This document shows, in pieces, positions 47,138 to 60,700 of a stretch of DNA of 62,000 nt. The notes under the pieces are model-generated. The model was not told where the DNA came from. It saw nothing but the letters and a program-made list of their open reading frames with translations, and made no database searches. Origin of the DNA: Acanthaster planci (Eukaryota; Echinodermata; Asteroidea; Valvatida; Acanthasteridae). The stretch's first letter is position 1, and every line of letters begins with the position of its first letter. Made by a program: the position numbers and the translations under genes. The stretch is from assembly GCF_001949145.1 (NCBI RefSeq), contig NW_019091356.1, forward strand, positions 3,277,747 to 3,339,746, written 5' to 3'.

Positions 47138-49677
47138 ATGTCTTCTTCCGCGTCTGGAGCAAGCGACAAACTAAAGGTATGAGTAGAACGCCAAAGCATA
47201 AAGGAAACGCTGACTGCGGATAAGTTACACAATATTCTTTCGTTGTGTAAGAGGGTCATGCATTACCGTGTGTATGCGCATGGACCAGTGTCAAAAACAT
47301 GATGAGTGTACCAACATCTAAGCGCCACACCGTTTTGTGCACGATCATACAATTAATCCGTTCCGTTGACTATGAGACAAGGGCTGTGGAAGGGTCCACA
47401 TCTCTGGATTTTGTTTAGGGGGGGGTTGTGGGCTGATTCATGCTTTTAATCATTTGCCAACCTTTATTTGAATTCATTTATTTGCTTTTAATTTTAGATT
47501 CTGTGTATCCATGGTTACCGCCAAAATGCTCAGATCTTCCGAGAACGGACTGGGGCACTCAGGAAAATCATAAAGAAGTACACAGAACTTGGTGAGCAAA
47601 ATTTGATTGATTTAATTGATTGATTACATGTTCGTTAAAGAGAAAAACAAAATTACTCTAAGTTGCTCGGCTAAAGGTTATATATTTTCATAGAAGTCTT
47701 CGTTTTGAGCATCTCGTTGCTTGGTCGTTTTTCTTTGCAGTTTTCATTTCAGCTCCAAACAAAGTGCTGCCAGCCGAAGGTGAAGAAGATTTAGGTAAGC
47801 TGAGAGGAAGTACCTTCCCCTCCCCCAAAAACGGGGTCAAACGTCTACATAGTAGATACAAAATTAAAACATAGCCACGTTGTCATAAATTAACCATCTG
47901 CAGCACAGTGCAGAGGGCTTGTGCTTGTGCTTGTTAGGAATCGGCTGTAAAGGTTAGAGCCACTGATGATCGCTGTTGCTTCCTTTTTTGGCTTGATTGG
48001 ACAGACCAGAGAGGTTGGTGGTTCTCTACAATTGACCACACCTTCAAGGCCAACCAGGTGTGCGATGTGAACCCTGGCCTACAGGAATCGCTGACCACAG
48101 TGGCCCAAACGTTCAATGACCTTGGGCCCTTTGACGGTGAGCAATGCCATGTAAACCAAATAGACAGTTTATGTCACTTGTCCACATCAGTTTGGCAGTG
48201 GATGGGTTTTAATCTGTATTAAATGTTCTATTCCTTTTTTTTTTTGAGGAGTTGAATGAAAGTGAGCCCTCATATTTAAAGTTAGTTACAGACAGAGGTC
48301 AGCATCAATGCAGAAATGCACTCCCCATCATCCGGTTATATTGGGCTGATGTGCGGATGTCGGTTCAGATTATATGTCATTGATTCATGACATGACGGCG
48401 GACAATTTTGAAATTCAACTTTGCATCCCCTTTTTTTTTTTTTCAAAATGCAGGCGTCCTTGCCTTCAGTCAGGGAGCAGCTTTTGCAGCAATACTCTGT
48501 GCTTTGCAAAATCAGGGAGGTAGGTAAAAAAAAAAATGGCAAATTTATATTTGTAAATCAATCCACTCTGTTTCCTTGTGGATTTTCCTTGTCCACATAA
48601 CATTCTTGCCCACATCGCAACAAAAAAGCATTGCTATAGAGAGCTAGGCGACTTTTAATAAACATGTTTGTGCACTGTTGACTTTCAAAGCTATTAGGTT
48701 TGTACTTGCTGTTGTAAAGTTTATCATAAACGAAGATAACCAGAATATGTCGATATTTGTGAAATGTTGAGTGCTTCATTTGCTTCCCTTCAGAACAGTC
48801 CACCTCCTTACTGTTTTCGCTGACTTATTGCAATTTAAGTGTTCTTGCCTTGGAGAACGCGTACACCTTGTACGATGCTTCAAAGCAGGCATGTTTGTTT
48901 TGTTTGTTGAGACAGAAACCTCCTAATGTAGCCAGAACACGGTCTCATTAAAGCTAATCACTTTTTTTGGCCATTTCCCCCAGATACCAGATTTCCCTTC
49001 AAGTTTGCCATCTTGGTGGCCAGCTTTCGCAGCCTCAGCTCCAACCACGCCGCCTTCTATGCCAACCCTATCAACTGTCCAACGTTACACGTGTTTGGTG
49101 ACACGGACGGCGTCATCCCAAGAGGTATTTATTAACCCAGTGTTACCTGACCAATTGCTAAATGGTGTATGCTTCAAGGATTTCTCTGTCAGTGGAAACC
49201 CAGGAATGCTTTGAGGACCAAGGAACTTTACATGAATTCACAATATGCATTTGTATCAAGCTTAGCTTTAGTCTCTAAAATTAGCAATCTTACATCATAT
49301 AAATGTTTGGGTCGTTTATAATTTTTTCTCCAGAATCAAGTGAAGATCTACTACCAGTTTTTGTCAACCCACAAATTCTGAATCACCCAGGCGGTACGTT
49401 GTCACATTTTTGTCAAAGATAATCTGAAGTCTAAAATAAATCTTTCTGACGAAACCAGATGATCTGGACAGTGTCTCGTCATCTTCTTGAAGTTAGGTCC
49501 AGAATTTGAAAATGTTGCAGGTCTTTGGATTAAATTATCATCCTTAAAACAAGACTGTTCTTTTTCTCATTCACAGGTCATTTTGTGCCGGCTTCAGCAC
49601 CACAGAAGAAGGTTTATCTTGAGTTCCTTGAGCATTGGTACACCAAGAAGCAAGAGGAGAACTCGGCTGCAAAATGA
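47138..49677 (+). CDS. OVCA2: OVCA2-type esterase (FSH1 serine hydrolase family), 228 aa, eight exons
   Basis: Exons 47138-47176, 47498-47591, 47741-47794, 48005-48136, 48454-48519, 48984-49124, 49334-49393, 49577-49677; 687 nt, first junction phase 0 and all others phase 1. The length matches human OVCA2 (227 aa). The protein is an alpha/beta-hydrolase: 'ILCIHGYRQNA' near residue 14 forms the oxyanion region, the nucleophile is S112 in 'AFSQGA', the acid is probably D170 in 'FGDTDGVIP', and the base is H197 in 'GGHFVPA'. Human OVCA2 hydrolyses long-chain alkyl esters; the substrate here is inferred from family. The nucleophile elbow has A110 where most family members have Gly. I chose the ATG at 47138 because the nearby upstream ATG at 47131 is in another frame. 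ADAT2 follows 211 bp downstream on the same strand. Confidence 0.93.
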
Positions 49678-49797
49678 ACTGTGTAGGAGACTACTTTTCC
49701 TATGTGCACCTGTAGAGTCTATAGGAAGACTGTCAATACGACCTTAGTCTTAGCCTTACCTCAGGTCTTTCTTATCTGGCTTAAATTTCTAACCTCA

Positions 49798-49803
49798 ATT
49801 AAA
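49798..49803 (+). other. Possible OVCA2 polyadenylation signal (ATTAAA)
   Basis: ATTAAA occurs 121 bp after the OVCA2 stop and only about 85 bp before the ADAT2 start codon. It is directly followed by CCTTTCAG, which resembles a 3' splice site. Confidence 0.35.
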
Positions 49804-49885
49804 ACCTTTCAGGAATAGTTCTTAAGCGTGGTATAGGGACTCATGGGTACAAATTTCGGAACATTTTGCTATCTCTTGAGGATAA

Positions 49886-50494
<609 letters not shown>

Positions 50495-50814
50495 AACAGG
50501 CTTTTCCAAAGTTTGGTATTTCCTATGGTTTCAGCATCGGGCTTTGTTCTCATTTTATAGTCCATGAGTGTCACAAGTAGTGGGCAAGGGGAGCCCCCTC
50601 CCCTTAAAAAAAATCCTGGCAGTGCCCGTGGCACAGTTTCCCGAGGTGAGAGTGCGTAGCTCGATCCAGCTTTTATTTTCTGCTGCAGACACAAACGTGA
50701 CTCATTTTAAATTAAGCCACAACTCGGAGTACTTTTGTTCAATTTTTGTCCCAAGTTTGGAGTGTTTTTGTTTGATTCCAACAGGAAACATTTGAAAATG
50801 AATCAGGTCCCACA

Positions 50815-50820
50815 AATAAA
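50815..50820 (+). other. ADAT2 polyadenylation signal (AATAAA)
   Basis: First consensus AATAAA after the ADAT2 stop (about 320 bp). A second pair of overlapping hexamers is at 50903-50912. Confidence 0.5.
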
Positions 50821-51399
50821 AGTGAAATCTTAAATAGGAAAGAGATTTAAAAAGTGTAACATGTATGCACTGAGCATCCTCTCTCAATACTCTTGTAGGA
50901 TGAATAAATAAATCTTTCAATTCTTGACATTTTGTAGCAAAGTTCATAGATTGATATTTTATTAAATATCAGAAATTGTTCCTCTCTCATTGGCACCTGC
51001 AGAAAAATCAGAAACAGAAACCTGTTCTAGATATTTTGTATAAGTAGATTTGTGACGTGCACTGATAAGATCAATGGGAGCCGGGGAAGCCCACATCAAG
51101 AGATACTTAATGAAGAATATTTTGTGACTTGGAAATGTTTTCACTTTGTGATACTAGATTTTTGCAGTTCACTTGAGTCCTGAACTTCTATTGACGTTAA
51201 TCATTGAAGATGCTCCTTTTATAAATTGATACCAACTTCATTATTAGCTGCTGAATTTGAACAGAATCGTTTAGACGGCGAAAATTTGGTCGTGCGAAAT
51301 ATAAATGAAAAATGAGTGAATGAAATTTGTGAATGTTAACGAACAAAACGTGGCGTGTGGTATATACCGTACAGTCAATTGATGCAACGGGTCAAGATC

Positions 51400-51641
51400 G
51401 CGAAATGTTTGATTGGTGGCGCTATTCACTTTTAGCACGAACGTACTTCCGATCCGACGAAACGAGTTTCACGTCATCTTTCCCTTGTTCCGATAACACC
51501 GCGTCTAAATTCCCCTAAATTACTCAACTTTTTGGCGTTAAAGAATGTTTGAATAACTTCCCCATGAGTACAGTGACGTGAGGGAGACTTCAATCTACCA
51601 GATTTTAGTGACTTTGTCGGAGAATTTATTAAATAGTCCCG
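51400..51641 (+). promoter_or_regulatory. Candidate ARL5 promoter and non-coding first exon
   Basis: A segment richer in CpG than its surroundings (CGCGAAATG, TCCGATCCGACGAAACG, CACGTCATC) ends in a consensus donor, CCCG|GTAAGT, at 51641/51642. Upstream of the ARL5 start codon a good acceptor (TCCTTGAACTGTCCAG, ending at 57729) lies 28 bp before the ATG, so a 5' UTR exon must be further upstream. Linking the two is inference; it would make a 6.1-kb first intron. The left boundary is a guess. Confidence 0.35.
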
Positions 51642-52093
51642 GTAAGTTGACCGTAATTTTGCTGAAATCGTACGAGCATGCTTGTTTTTTGTGTACGTAT
51701 GTTATGTACGCACTACGATACGTGCAGTATTCAGGTACTGACGCTGATTCTGCACAAGCGTGACAAGCGTAACTTCAACAATGTTTCAAGTTCTGTTTAA
51801 CATCAGCGACAAACAAGAAACTAACTTTAATGTCTGTATGTTATAAAAATAAATACCAGCTGCACAGTATTTCTTCAACCGCAAAAGAATGCATAGGCCC
51901 AGGCTCCAATCATTGATCCTGTTGATTGTCAATTGGCAATTAACAATGATTGACAGTGACATGATTGAGCTACATGTAGGGCCAACATCATCACTAGATC
52001 ATAGGTAGACCTGTACGCACACATGACACAGTGGTACATTCTTTGGAATTTGCAGAATATCCCCACATCTGCCGTTCTCCGTGAGAGCGCAGG

Positions 52094-52208
52094 GGACATC
52101 AAACCCCACAGTTCTGGGGTAGAATTACCCCCAGAACTGTGGGGTCCGACGTCCGCTCTGCTCCCACGTGGGAAGGGGGAAACGTTGGACCCCACAGTTC
52201 TGGGGTAG
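52094..52208. repeat. Cluster of three inverted CCCCAGAACTGTGGGGT units
   Basis: A perfect 17-bp inverted repeat (52103-52119 and 52129-52145, 9-bp loop) is followed by a third copy at 52189-52205 in the first orientation. Each unit is flanked by GATGTCC/GACGTCC/AACGTTT-like sequence. The same unit occurs at 4716-4732. Confidence 0.75.
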
Positions 52209-55203
52209 GGTAGAATACCCCACCACTCCGCATGATCCACCACTGTCCACCTCACAGCTGGCGACATAGTCAAAATGTCACGCTGTTCTTGTGGGGATTT
52301 CAACCTCGAACCCCCATAACCAGTGATTTGATAACCAGGGGTATAAGCCGTTTTCACATTTAAGGTGCTCAGAAGATTTAAAGAAGGGAACAAATTCATA
52401 GCAACACTGGGTAACGTTTGATGAATTACTGCTCGCGATCGTTATTGTTGTAGGTAGTTTGTTCCCTCTAGCTAGAAAGAGCTCCACATACGGACAACAC
52501 TAGTTTTTCCTTAAAATGTTACAACAGCCATCAGAAAGTGATAACATGTCCTAAAAAGTGACATCTATTTTAGCTAAGAAAATTCTGACTTTTCCTTAAA
52601 ACACTTGGGTTTTTTCAGGCAAGTCTTATAGGTTTGTGCACAGGGCCTCAAGTGTTACCCGTTTACATGTACATGTATACGGAACTCTTTAATTAAGGAG
52701 CTGATAGATCACAGCATTAATTCCTTCCATTTCTGGCCAAGGCATGTCACAGTTTTTGTCATTTCTTCTGTGATAAGATTCTTTAATTTTGTAGGCCAAC
52801 AGGCCTATCTGTCACTTATGACTGAGTCCATGGTTTTATGTCTGTTGTGTCTCATTCCATGTCTTATTCTAAATGTAATGTCACAGACTTGTACTTTTGT
52901 GTGATTTGAAGGAAAATTATTACCACCGGGCTGGTGTCTGTGACAAGGAACCAATGGAGATTCAGTATTGTTTGAAATTTTCCCTATAATGTTTTTGTTT
53001 TACTGCAGACATTTTGAAGAAAACTGCGCAAAAATATAAATACAAGGAGAAGCGTTGAATCTTGTTCCAAATTTATGCAGAGCAATACCAGTTGCTTCAT
53101 TGAATTGTGGACCAGTGGTTATGAGTGACCTTTGCACCCCTGTAGGTCCACTCCCCCCTTTCACCTCCATGGTCATCCAGGGACTGAGAGAGTCCTCTGT
53201 AATACAACAGTTTGGCATTTCAGAAAGATATACATGTACATGATGTGGTTGCTGTAAAGCGCAACTGGTGTGGTCCATTACATAACAATCCCACTTGAGC
53301 CTAGATTACATTGTGCCACAGGTTCTGCTGGGCCCGGGCCCAGGGTAGTCTTTGCTCAAGCATAGAGCTAGGAACGGGCAGTAGTCAAACAGACTTGAAC
53401 CAAGTGTAGGTATTACGCTGAAAGTGATTCTAATGCTGATTTTTCTGGTGTTAAAATGATCGCTCCAAAATTTAAACATTCAATGCATTTTAGCGCAGAT
53501 ATTAAATCAATTACAATTTGTATGCTGTACCATGCTTTGCTTAAAGATTAAAAGACAAATATTTTTGTAACCTGATATTTGCCGTGATGTTTAATTGGCC
53601 TCTTTGGTACAGAAACCTGCTCTTTTCGAAATACAGTAAAAATGTAAGCAGTAACAAGTCTTAGTTACATGTACATGTAATCTCATGAAACATTTAATTG
53701 GCAAAATAGCATTGAATTATAAATTCACCGTTGTAGACAAACATGTATAGAATAGCAGTCCCAAAATTATGTACACACCTACAGTATGTGTGCATGTGTC
53801 CCACTTATGACCTTTGTTCCTCCATGAAACTATTGCAGTGCATGTGGGGGTGAGGGAATTGCCACAGGAGAGCCACTCTATTCACGTACAGGTGTAGTCA
53901 GTTTGGTTCTTCACTAAGCCAGCGCAGCAACTAATTCATTTCAGTGTGTTTTTTCCTTCAGTCGTTCAAACGTTTCAAACAGAACACATGTTTATGGCCC
54001 ACACGTACATGCACAGGTCTGTGTATATGTATGTTGTATTGTTTATTAGCGTCTGTGAATTCATGGGCCGTGTTTTAACACGAGTAATTATTTTTGTTAC
54101 TGGGATATTTAATATACCGAAAGGCACTGGACCCTTTGCAGCCAACTTGACAACAAAAACACCTGGCCATATTGAAGCCCTCTACAACTCTTCGCACATG
54201 TACAATACTCCCACGTAATCACAGCATGGTTTCCCTGAGTGGGCTGGAGAATCTCATGAGAATTGCTCGGACTACTGAGTACATTGTAGGTCAGCCTGAA
54301 CGTGCAAGAACTTCATTTCTTCTTGTTCTCCATCTCCGTGGAAAACCGTGACACACGGTGAATTGACCTTTATGTTTTAATGAGGAGACGTCTTACACAA
54401 TTACATGTACTTTTTTTTTAGGGCTAAAATAGCTGTCTTGTTGCCGTGGAGCCAAAAGAGAATTACATATTAATGAGAGGGATATGTTGTTTATGAGAGA
54501 GAAATATTGAATATTCGAATAAAGGAAAGAAGAAAAATATGATTTCAAAGTACAGAAACATTCATCTAAAAAGCGTAATTGATACTGTCAAACTGCAGTG
54601 TGCGTATTCTACCAAAGAACCCATGTACTTTTTTCACATTGTCCATTCAGAAAAACTCCCCATGATAGTCCATTCTGCCATGAATTAGTTTCATGTACTC
54701 TTGTTTCTTTATCCCAGACAACACCAGCCTCTGAATGCGAGAGTTCACACAGATATTGATCGCGCAGCAGTCCATGACATGTGCATTTAGGCAGATCGGC
54801 TTCCTTTATGTTTAGTAACAGTGGAAGTCCATAGTATCAACAGTTATCTAACATTCTATGTATGAGGCTGTGTCCGTTTCATTTCGTTCTTTCAGGGCAT
54901 TGTCGTAATGCTTTCACATTTTTCCCCCACCCGCAGGAAGTACACGTACTCTGACTGCTCGTAGCCATCATTGACAATGTGTGATTTGGAACCTTAATGG
55001 AAACAAACCCTTTTGCAATATGGGTTTGTAAATGTAATTGAAAAAAACAAATCAAAATAAACAAGGAGAGACACTAGGAAATGTCATAATGAGCTTGACA
55101 TTTATCTTAGGGGGGGGAATGAAATCCTTGAATCACAAGTAGATGAGTCTGTTGTCTGGTGTTAGTAATTACAGCAGATCCCAAATGTGAAAGTACACAA
55201 AGT

Positions 55204-55447
55204 GGCCAATTTCATAGAGCTTCTTAGGCACAAAATTTGCTTAAGCGCAGAAAAAAATTGCTTAAAAAACAAAGGCTACCAGTTTAAAATCTATGCAATT
55301 GTCATGCTATTAAACCAAAAGACAGGTGAATACCATTCCAAAATTATGTACATCACATGGAGTTTTGGCTGGTAACCTGATTTGTCAAGCAAGGTTTTAT
55401 TCACGCTTAAGCAAATTTTGTGCTTAAGCAGCTCTATGAAACTGGCC
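55204..55447. repeat. MITE, 244 bp, with 44-bp terminal inverted repeats
   Basis: The termini (55204-55247 and 55404-55447) match at 41 of 44 positions: GGCCA.TTTCATAGAGCT, CACAAAATTTGCTTAAGCG. Complementarity continues inward (TTGCTT...GGCTACCAG against CTGGTAACC). The interior is non-coding. Confidence 0.85.
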
Positions 55448-57757
55448 CCTGTTGGCAAGACCTGAACTGGTACCCCGTGGAGGGGTCAGTGCTTTACCGG
55501 TCTGGCGTCAGTACATGAGAAGAGTGTATGGCATAGTGCTAGGTCAAGGGCAGCGGGACAATTATGAATGGAAGGAATGCTGATCGGGTGATTGTTGGGA
55601 AAGATGCAAAAGCACATGGATGCATACCAGAAACTTGGCTGGAAAGTTTGACCCCCCGGACAGTGCTGTATTTGTGTAAATGGTGGCTGGTTTTACAGGA
55701 ACATTTATACAGTGAACACGCCATTGGCACTACCGTGGGTGTGCATGCATGCGAGACAACTCCCTGAACCTCGTAGAATATTTAGAAGTCCACCAGGAAG
55801 TTTTTTCTTTATGAATTTTTTTTTTGAGAATGCCGACTTTGGGAAGAGAGGTTGAGGCCAGCTACTGTCAAACTTAAGTTCATTACGTGATTGATTTTGA
55901 TGGGTCTAGGAAGGTTAAGGTATACACGTGTCACTCAAAAAAGTGATCCTACATGGTAATTTAATTAAAGATACTCAGTTCCTAAAACATTTTCTGTGGG
56001 AACTTGGTAAATAATCAAATATCGTCTGCTTTTAACCTTCGGAAATTTGATAACGAGAACTGCAAAGGTTGAATAACTTTCCATAAATTGTAACATATGG
56101 GTGACCTGTCACCACAAAATGAGCCGAGAGTCGGAATTTTCAAAAACTGAGATATTGGTGTTATTGAATTCAGCAGAAAGGGAGCTTTCCAATGGTATTT
56201 ACATTCAACACTTAGGGTAAAAGTATAAGTTGACAATGTGGTATTATTCTGGCAGCTTTGCATCTGTGTTCCTGACATTGTTTCAACATTTCAGACCAGG
56301 CACAAATAATGATCTCATCCAAATTGCTAAGAAAATGAGTTTTTACAATATGTGATCCTGTGAAATATTTGGAATTAAATAGATGACGGGTCACTCTTTC
56401 CAAATATTACAAAACCCCAAAATTGACCTGTACTTCAAAATAACTTTGAACCCTCAAAACAGGAAAGAGTGGGATGCTACTTTACTCTCATTTTGTCATG
56501 ACAGGTCACGTATATACAAATTATGCGTACACGAAACGGCATACATGTATCAAATGCTAATTTACCGGTACTTGTTTTCACTGGTGTCTGTCACGTTGAT
56601 GGTACTGAGCAATTTGTCTGAGTATTGGAGGTACTGTAATTGCAGCTTGTACGGCTTGTCTGCCCGTTCGTTTTCCAGTTTCAGTCTTGATGCCTAAGTG
56701 CCGGCGTTTCAAATAAATATTGACAGAAGGAGGCTTGGACCATTTCCTGCCCCTCACGATGGCCTCGCTTCATCCTGCTGGATTGCAAGGATATGGACAA
56801 CAGCACTGCTTGTTATTAAAGAGACATTGAAGGCCAGTTGCCTGCAAATACCACCCTGAGTTTTAAAGTTCGGTTGCCACAGAAAATGATCGTGTTGGAC
56901 ACTGTTGCGAAGGCAATGATGCTGCTAGGCTCTATTGTAAGATACTTTTATTATGAAGTTTTTATTGGCCCACTGCAGTGAGGTTTAATTCCACATCATA
57001 CACCAAAACTGGGAGGTTGCAAGGCGTCAGTCTGTTGCCATGGCAACACATAGCTTTACCTTATCCTTGCAAAGTCCAAATGTCAAAGAGAACTCTCTAC
57101 GATAGAGGGACATTTCCAATGAAAGAACATCACTAAAGCTCGGGTCCTGACTGACCACCACAATATGATGGACCAGGATGTTATCCTGGGAATATGTTTT
57201 GTGAACCACAAAAAAGAAAGCAATTACAGTCTCTTCCTCAAATTGTGCTGTGGTATGCTGTTTATAGATTGTAATCCGGGTTAGTTCTAGGTTGTAACCT
57301 AAGCCAAGTTGCAAGAGATCCAGCAGGTGGTTTGGGATGGACGAAGATAATACATAGCCACTACATTAGAGGTGCTTCGCATTGGACTTGCAGGAAGAAA
57401 AACAAAGAATTGACCATCACTGCAAGGCTGTTTATTTGGAAGACTTATGAAAGTTTGGTACAAAAAAACTTGTACTGAGACTACATACATGTGCGTGCTA
57501 GCAGACTGTACCCAGACACTTAACTGTCGAATTTTAACTTGACAACCAAACCTGAGCATGCTGAAATTTATCAATCATCAGACATCTCTTCAAGGAGATT
57601 GAAAGGAATTTTTTTTTTCTGGAGCATGAAATGTCTACCGAGTGTGTACTCTGATTCTTTGAGTGTAGTTCTTTCTCCAAACTCTTGTGATTTTTTATCT
57701 GGCATTGAATTTCTCCTTGAACTGTCCAGACACTGAGACCCAAGTGCTGAACAAGCC

Positions 57758-60700
57758 ATGGGGTTTTTATTCTCCAAGATTTGGAGTCTCTTCAACAACG
57801 AAGGTGAGAATGGCCGAAAGGTTTTGGAGGGATGACATTTTGAAGTTAACACAAAACATTAGAGGACTTGTTAAGACTTTGGTTTGTCATTAGTTTTGTT
57901 TGTTTTTTTCGACAGAAATAAATTCATAAAAACAGTAATCACAAAGAAATCTTCAGTAATGCAGCACTTTGGGACTAGTTCCACATGCGGTTTGAGTCCT
58001 GTTGCGTCAGTCACCTGTTATGACTTTTACATGAAAACTTTACATGCCTTGTGAGGTTCAGACATTGGAATTCTTTCCTCCACAGAACACAAAGTCATCA
58101 TCGTTGGGCTGGACAATGCCGGCAAGACAACAATTTTATACCAAATGTAAGTGGCCTTTTAAATTTAGAATTAAAGAACAGACGCATTGAGTTATTTGAA
58201 ACTCTGCATATAGAGGCTTTGCATGGAAGCCATCTTGCAGGGCTCTTCTTTTGTTCCACAGGGAAACCTCCCATGGAACAAAAGCACTGGACTGCAAGAT
58301 GGCAGCCATGCAAACCCTCTAAAGCTGGCCTCACAATGACGGCAGAATGCTGTGGCATACACTTTAATTCTGTTGCTGAGATGGAATGCTGTGGTTGCCA
58401 TCGGCAACCAGCCGTCTCTTGATCATGTAATAAAACTGACATTGCCAATCTAGCATGTTGCAGTGCAGAAGGAGACTTCACCTGAGGCCTTTTATCCAGG
58501 CTGCATTTTATTTGTCATGGGAAGGCACGTACCCCAGCTGTATTTTGTAATGAGGGTTGCAGATGCTCTGCAATTGAGACTATACGGCATAAAATTACCT
58601 CTGCCTTTGAATTACATATTGTCGCTCAGGAATTGTAATATTGTCATATCGAACTCCTGCAGTCTCATGAACGAAGTTGTCCACACGTCGCCCACGATAG
58701 GAAGCAACGTGGAGGAGGTGAAATGGAAAAACATACACTTCCTGATGTGGGACATCGGGGGTCAGGAGTCGCTACGCTCTGCCTGGAGCACGTACTACGC
58801 CGGTACCGAAGTAAGTCGTGCGATGAAATCGCAACCTTTGACGCCGGCGTACCATGACACAGTGTCGTGGCACTGCGTATCGCGAGATGTTTTTTACTGC
58901 TGGCTGACAGAGTTATAATTGTGTCCATTACAAGTCCTCTGAAGTCTTAGAACGCCGTCACCCGGTGAATCCACTCATTGATTCGGCCTCTAGTCACAGT
59001 TGTTCAAGTAGACTGTGACCGAGGCCAGGCCTTTGTCGTTTAGTCGTCCCCCGGCACTCGCGACTAGATTCGCAATTGGGTGGTGAATGACCCACAAGAT
59101 GCAGCGAGCCGTGCTGTCGTGACTATAACACGGCTCGAGGCACTGCACAATACAGAGCATGATCATTTCAAATACAATAATTCACTTGATACAATAACGA
59201 CACTAAAAAAATCTCTGTGCATGCCAGTGCTGGCATGGTCTGTTTCTTAAACCAGGTTGGAGGACCCGGGTAATACGTTTAGAATGAATTTATCTTTGAT
59301 GTCTGTCTCCACCTGTTTCAGTTTGTAATACTCGTCATAGACAGCACAGACAGAGAAAGATTACACGTCAGCAAAGAGGAGCTCTATTTTATGTTAGCCA
59401 ACGAGGTAAGCTTCCTGTTTAAAAACAGTTTGAAATGGAAAAGCTGTAATGTCATCTACCTGTGATTGGACCGTGGTACCAACCTTGTAAGNNNNNNNNN
59501 NNNNNNNNNNNNNNNNNNNNNNNNNNNNNNNNNNNNNNNNNNNNNNNNNNNNNNNNNNNNNNNNNNNNNNNNNNNNNNNNNNNNNNNNNNNNNNNNNNNN
59601 NNGAAAGCCAGCTGTTATGGGCCTACCAGACCTATCCCCACAGAATTAAACACTTCACAACTGTTTAATTCTGTGTGGTTGGGAAGGTTAGGGTTAAGAA
59701 GAATTACAATCTTTCACTTCGTTTCCCTCATCTTGCCTCACTTTGACTTTCTTTTTCAGGTCCTACTCTTCCTATGCGTAAAATTATTCAGATTGAAAAT
59801 AAATGACAGAAAAACCTTCCTTCCGGTAACATTAACTACATTCAAATGTCCGATCTGCTGAAACAGGTGCATTCAAATATTAAATCTTCGAGTTGGCTTC
59901 CTCCTACCTTTCTTCTCCTTCTGGTAGTCCCTCAACCTTTCCATCTTGGAAAACCACACAAAAATCTCTGTTGTTTGGAATCAGTGTGAAATCCTTACGG
60001 AGTTCTCACTTTTTTGGGGGGGGGAATGATTTCTGCAGGACTTAAAGCATGCAGCTGTACTCCTCTTTGCCAACAAGCAGGACCTGAAGGGGTCCATGTC
60101 GTCGGCCGAGATATCCCAACAGCTGAACCTGACTTCCATCAAGGACCACCACTGGCACATACAGGCCTGCTGCGCGCTGACGGGCGAGGGGTAAGAAAGG
60201 GTCCCGTTTATCTCTTCCCTCCCCCCCACCTGTCACCAGCCCCGTCTTGGTCATGGTAGCATTGTCCGATGCTTCACCGATAAGACCCCAGGCTCCTTGA
60301 TGCCATCATTTGCATAAAAGACCGTGCATCACATTTGTAACCATTCCTTTGACCACTTTGCACTGGACGAAGTGTATTCTACGATTTGGCTATCTGTATA
60401 CACTCAGGCACGGCTGTCTGGTGAAAATGCCAAGCGTGCCTGGACTCGCCTCTGGCTGACATCTTGAAACCCTAATCCACCCAATTGTTTTATACCTAGG
60501 AGAGATGGATTTGAGGAAAATTAAACATCCACCAAATAATCACCATGAGCATAGGGTCCATAGTTTACAGTACGTTTGTGCTGGCCTGAATGTACCCCTG
60601 ACGACACCCATTTCTTGTGCTCTCATGTAAACTTTCCTACACGTGCGTAAAAACACCTCAAGATAAACTCAGGATTTTACAGATTTTGAAAGAGACTATT

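Larger units (their letters stand above)
50495..57757. other. Spacer between ADAT2 and the ARL5 coding exons, probably mostly ARL5 first intron
   Basis: No coding exon recognised. It contains the ADAT2 3' UTR, a promoter-like CpG-richer segment around 51.3-51.65 kb with a strong donor, the 52.1-kb hairpin cluster, and a MITE at 55204-55447. The remainder, for example 52.6-55.0 and 55.5-57.7 kb, shows only AT-rich sequence with scattered ACATGTACATGT words. Confidence 0.5.
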
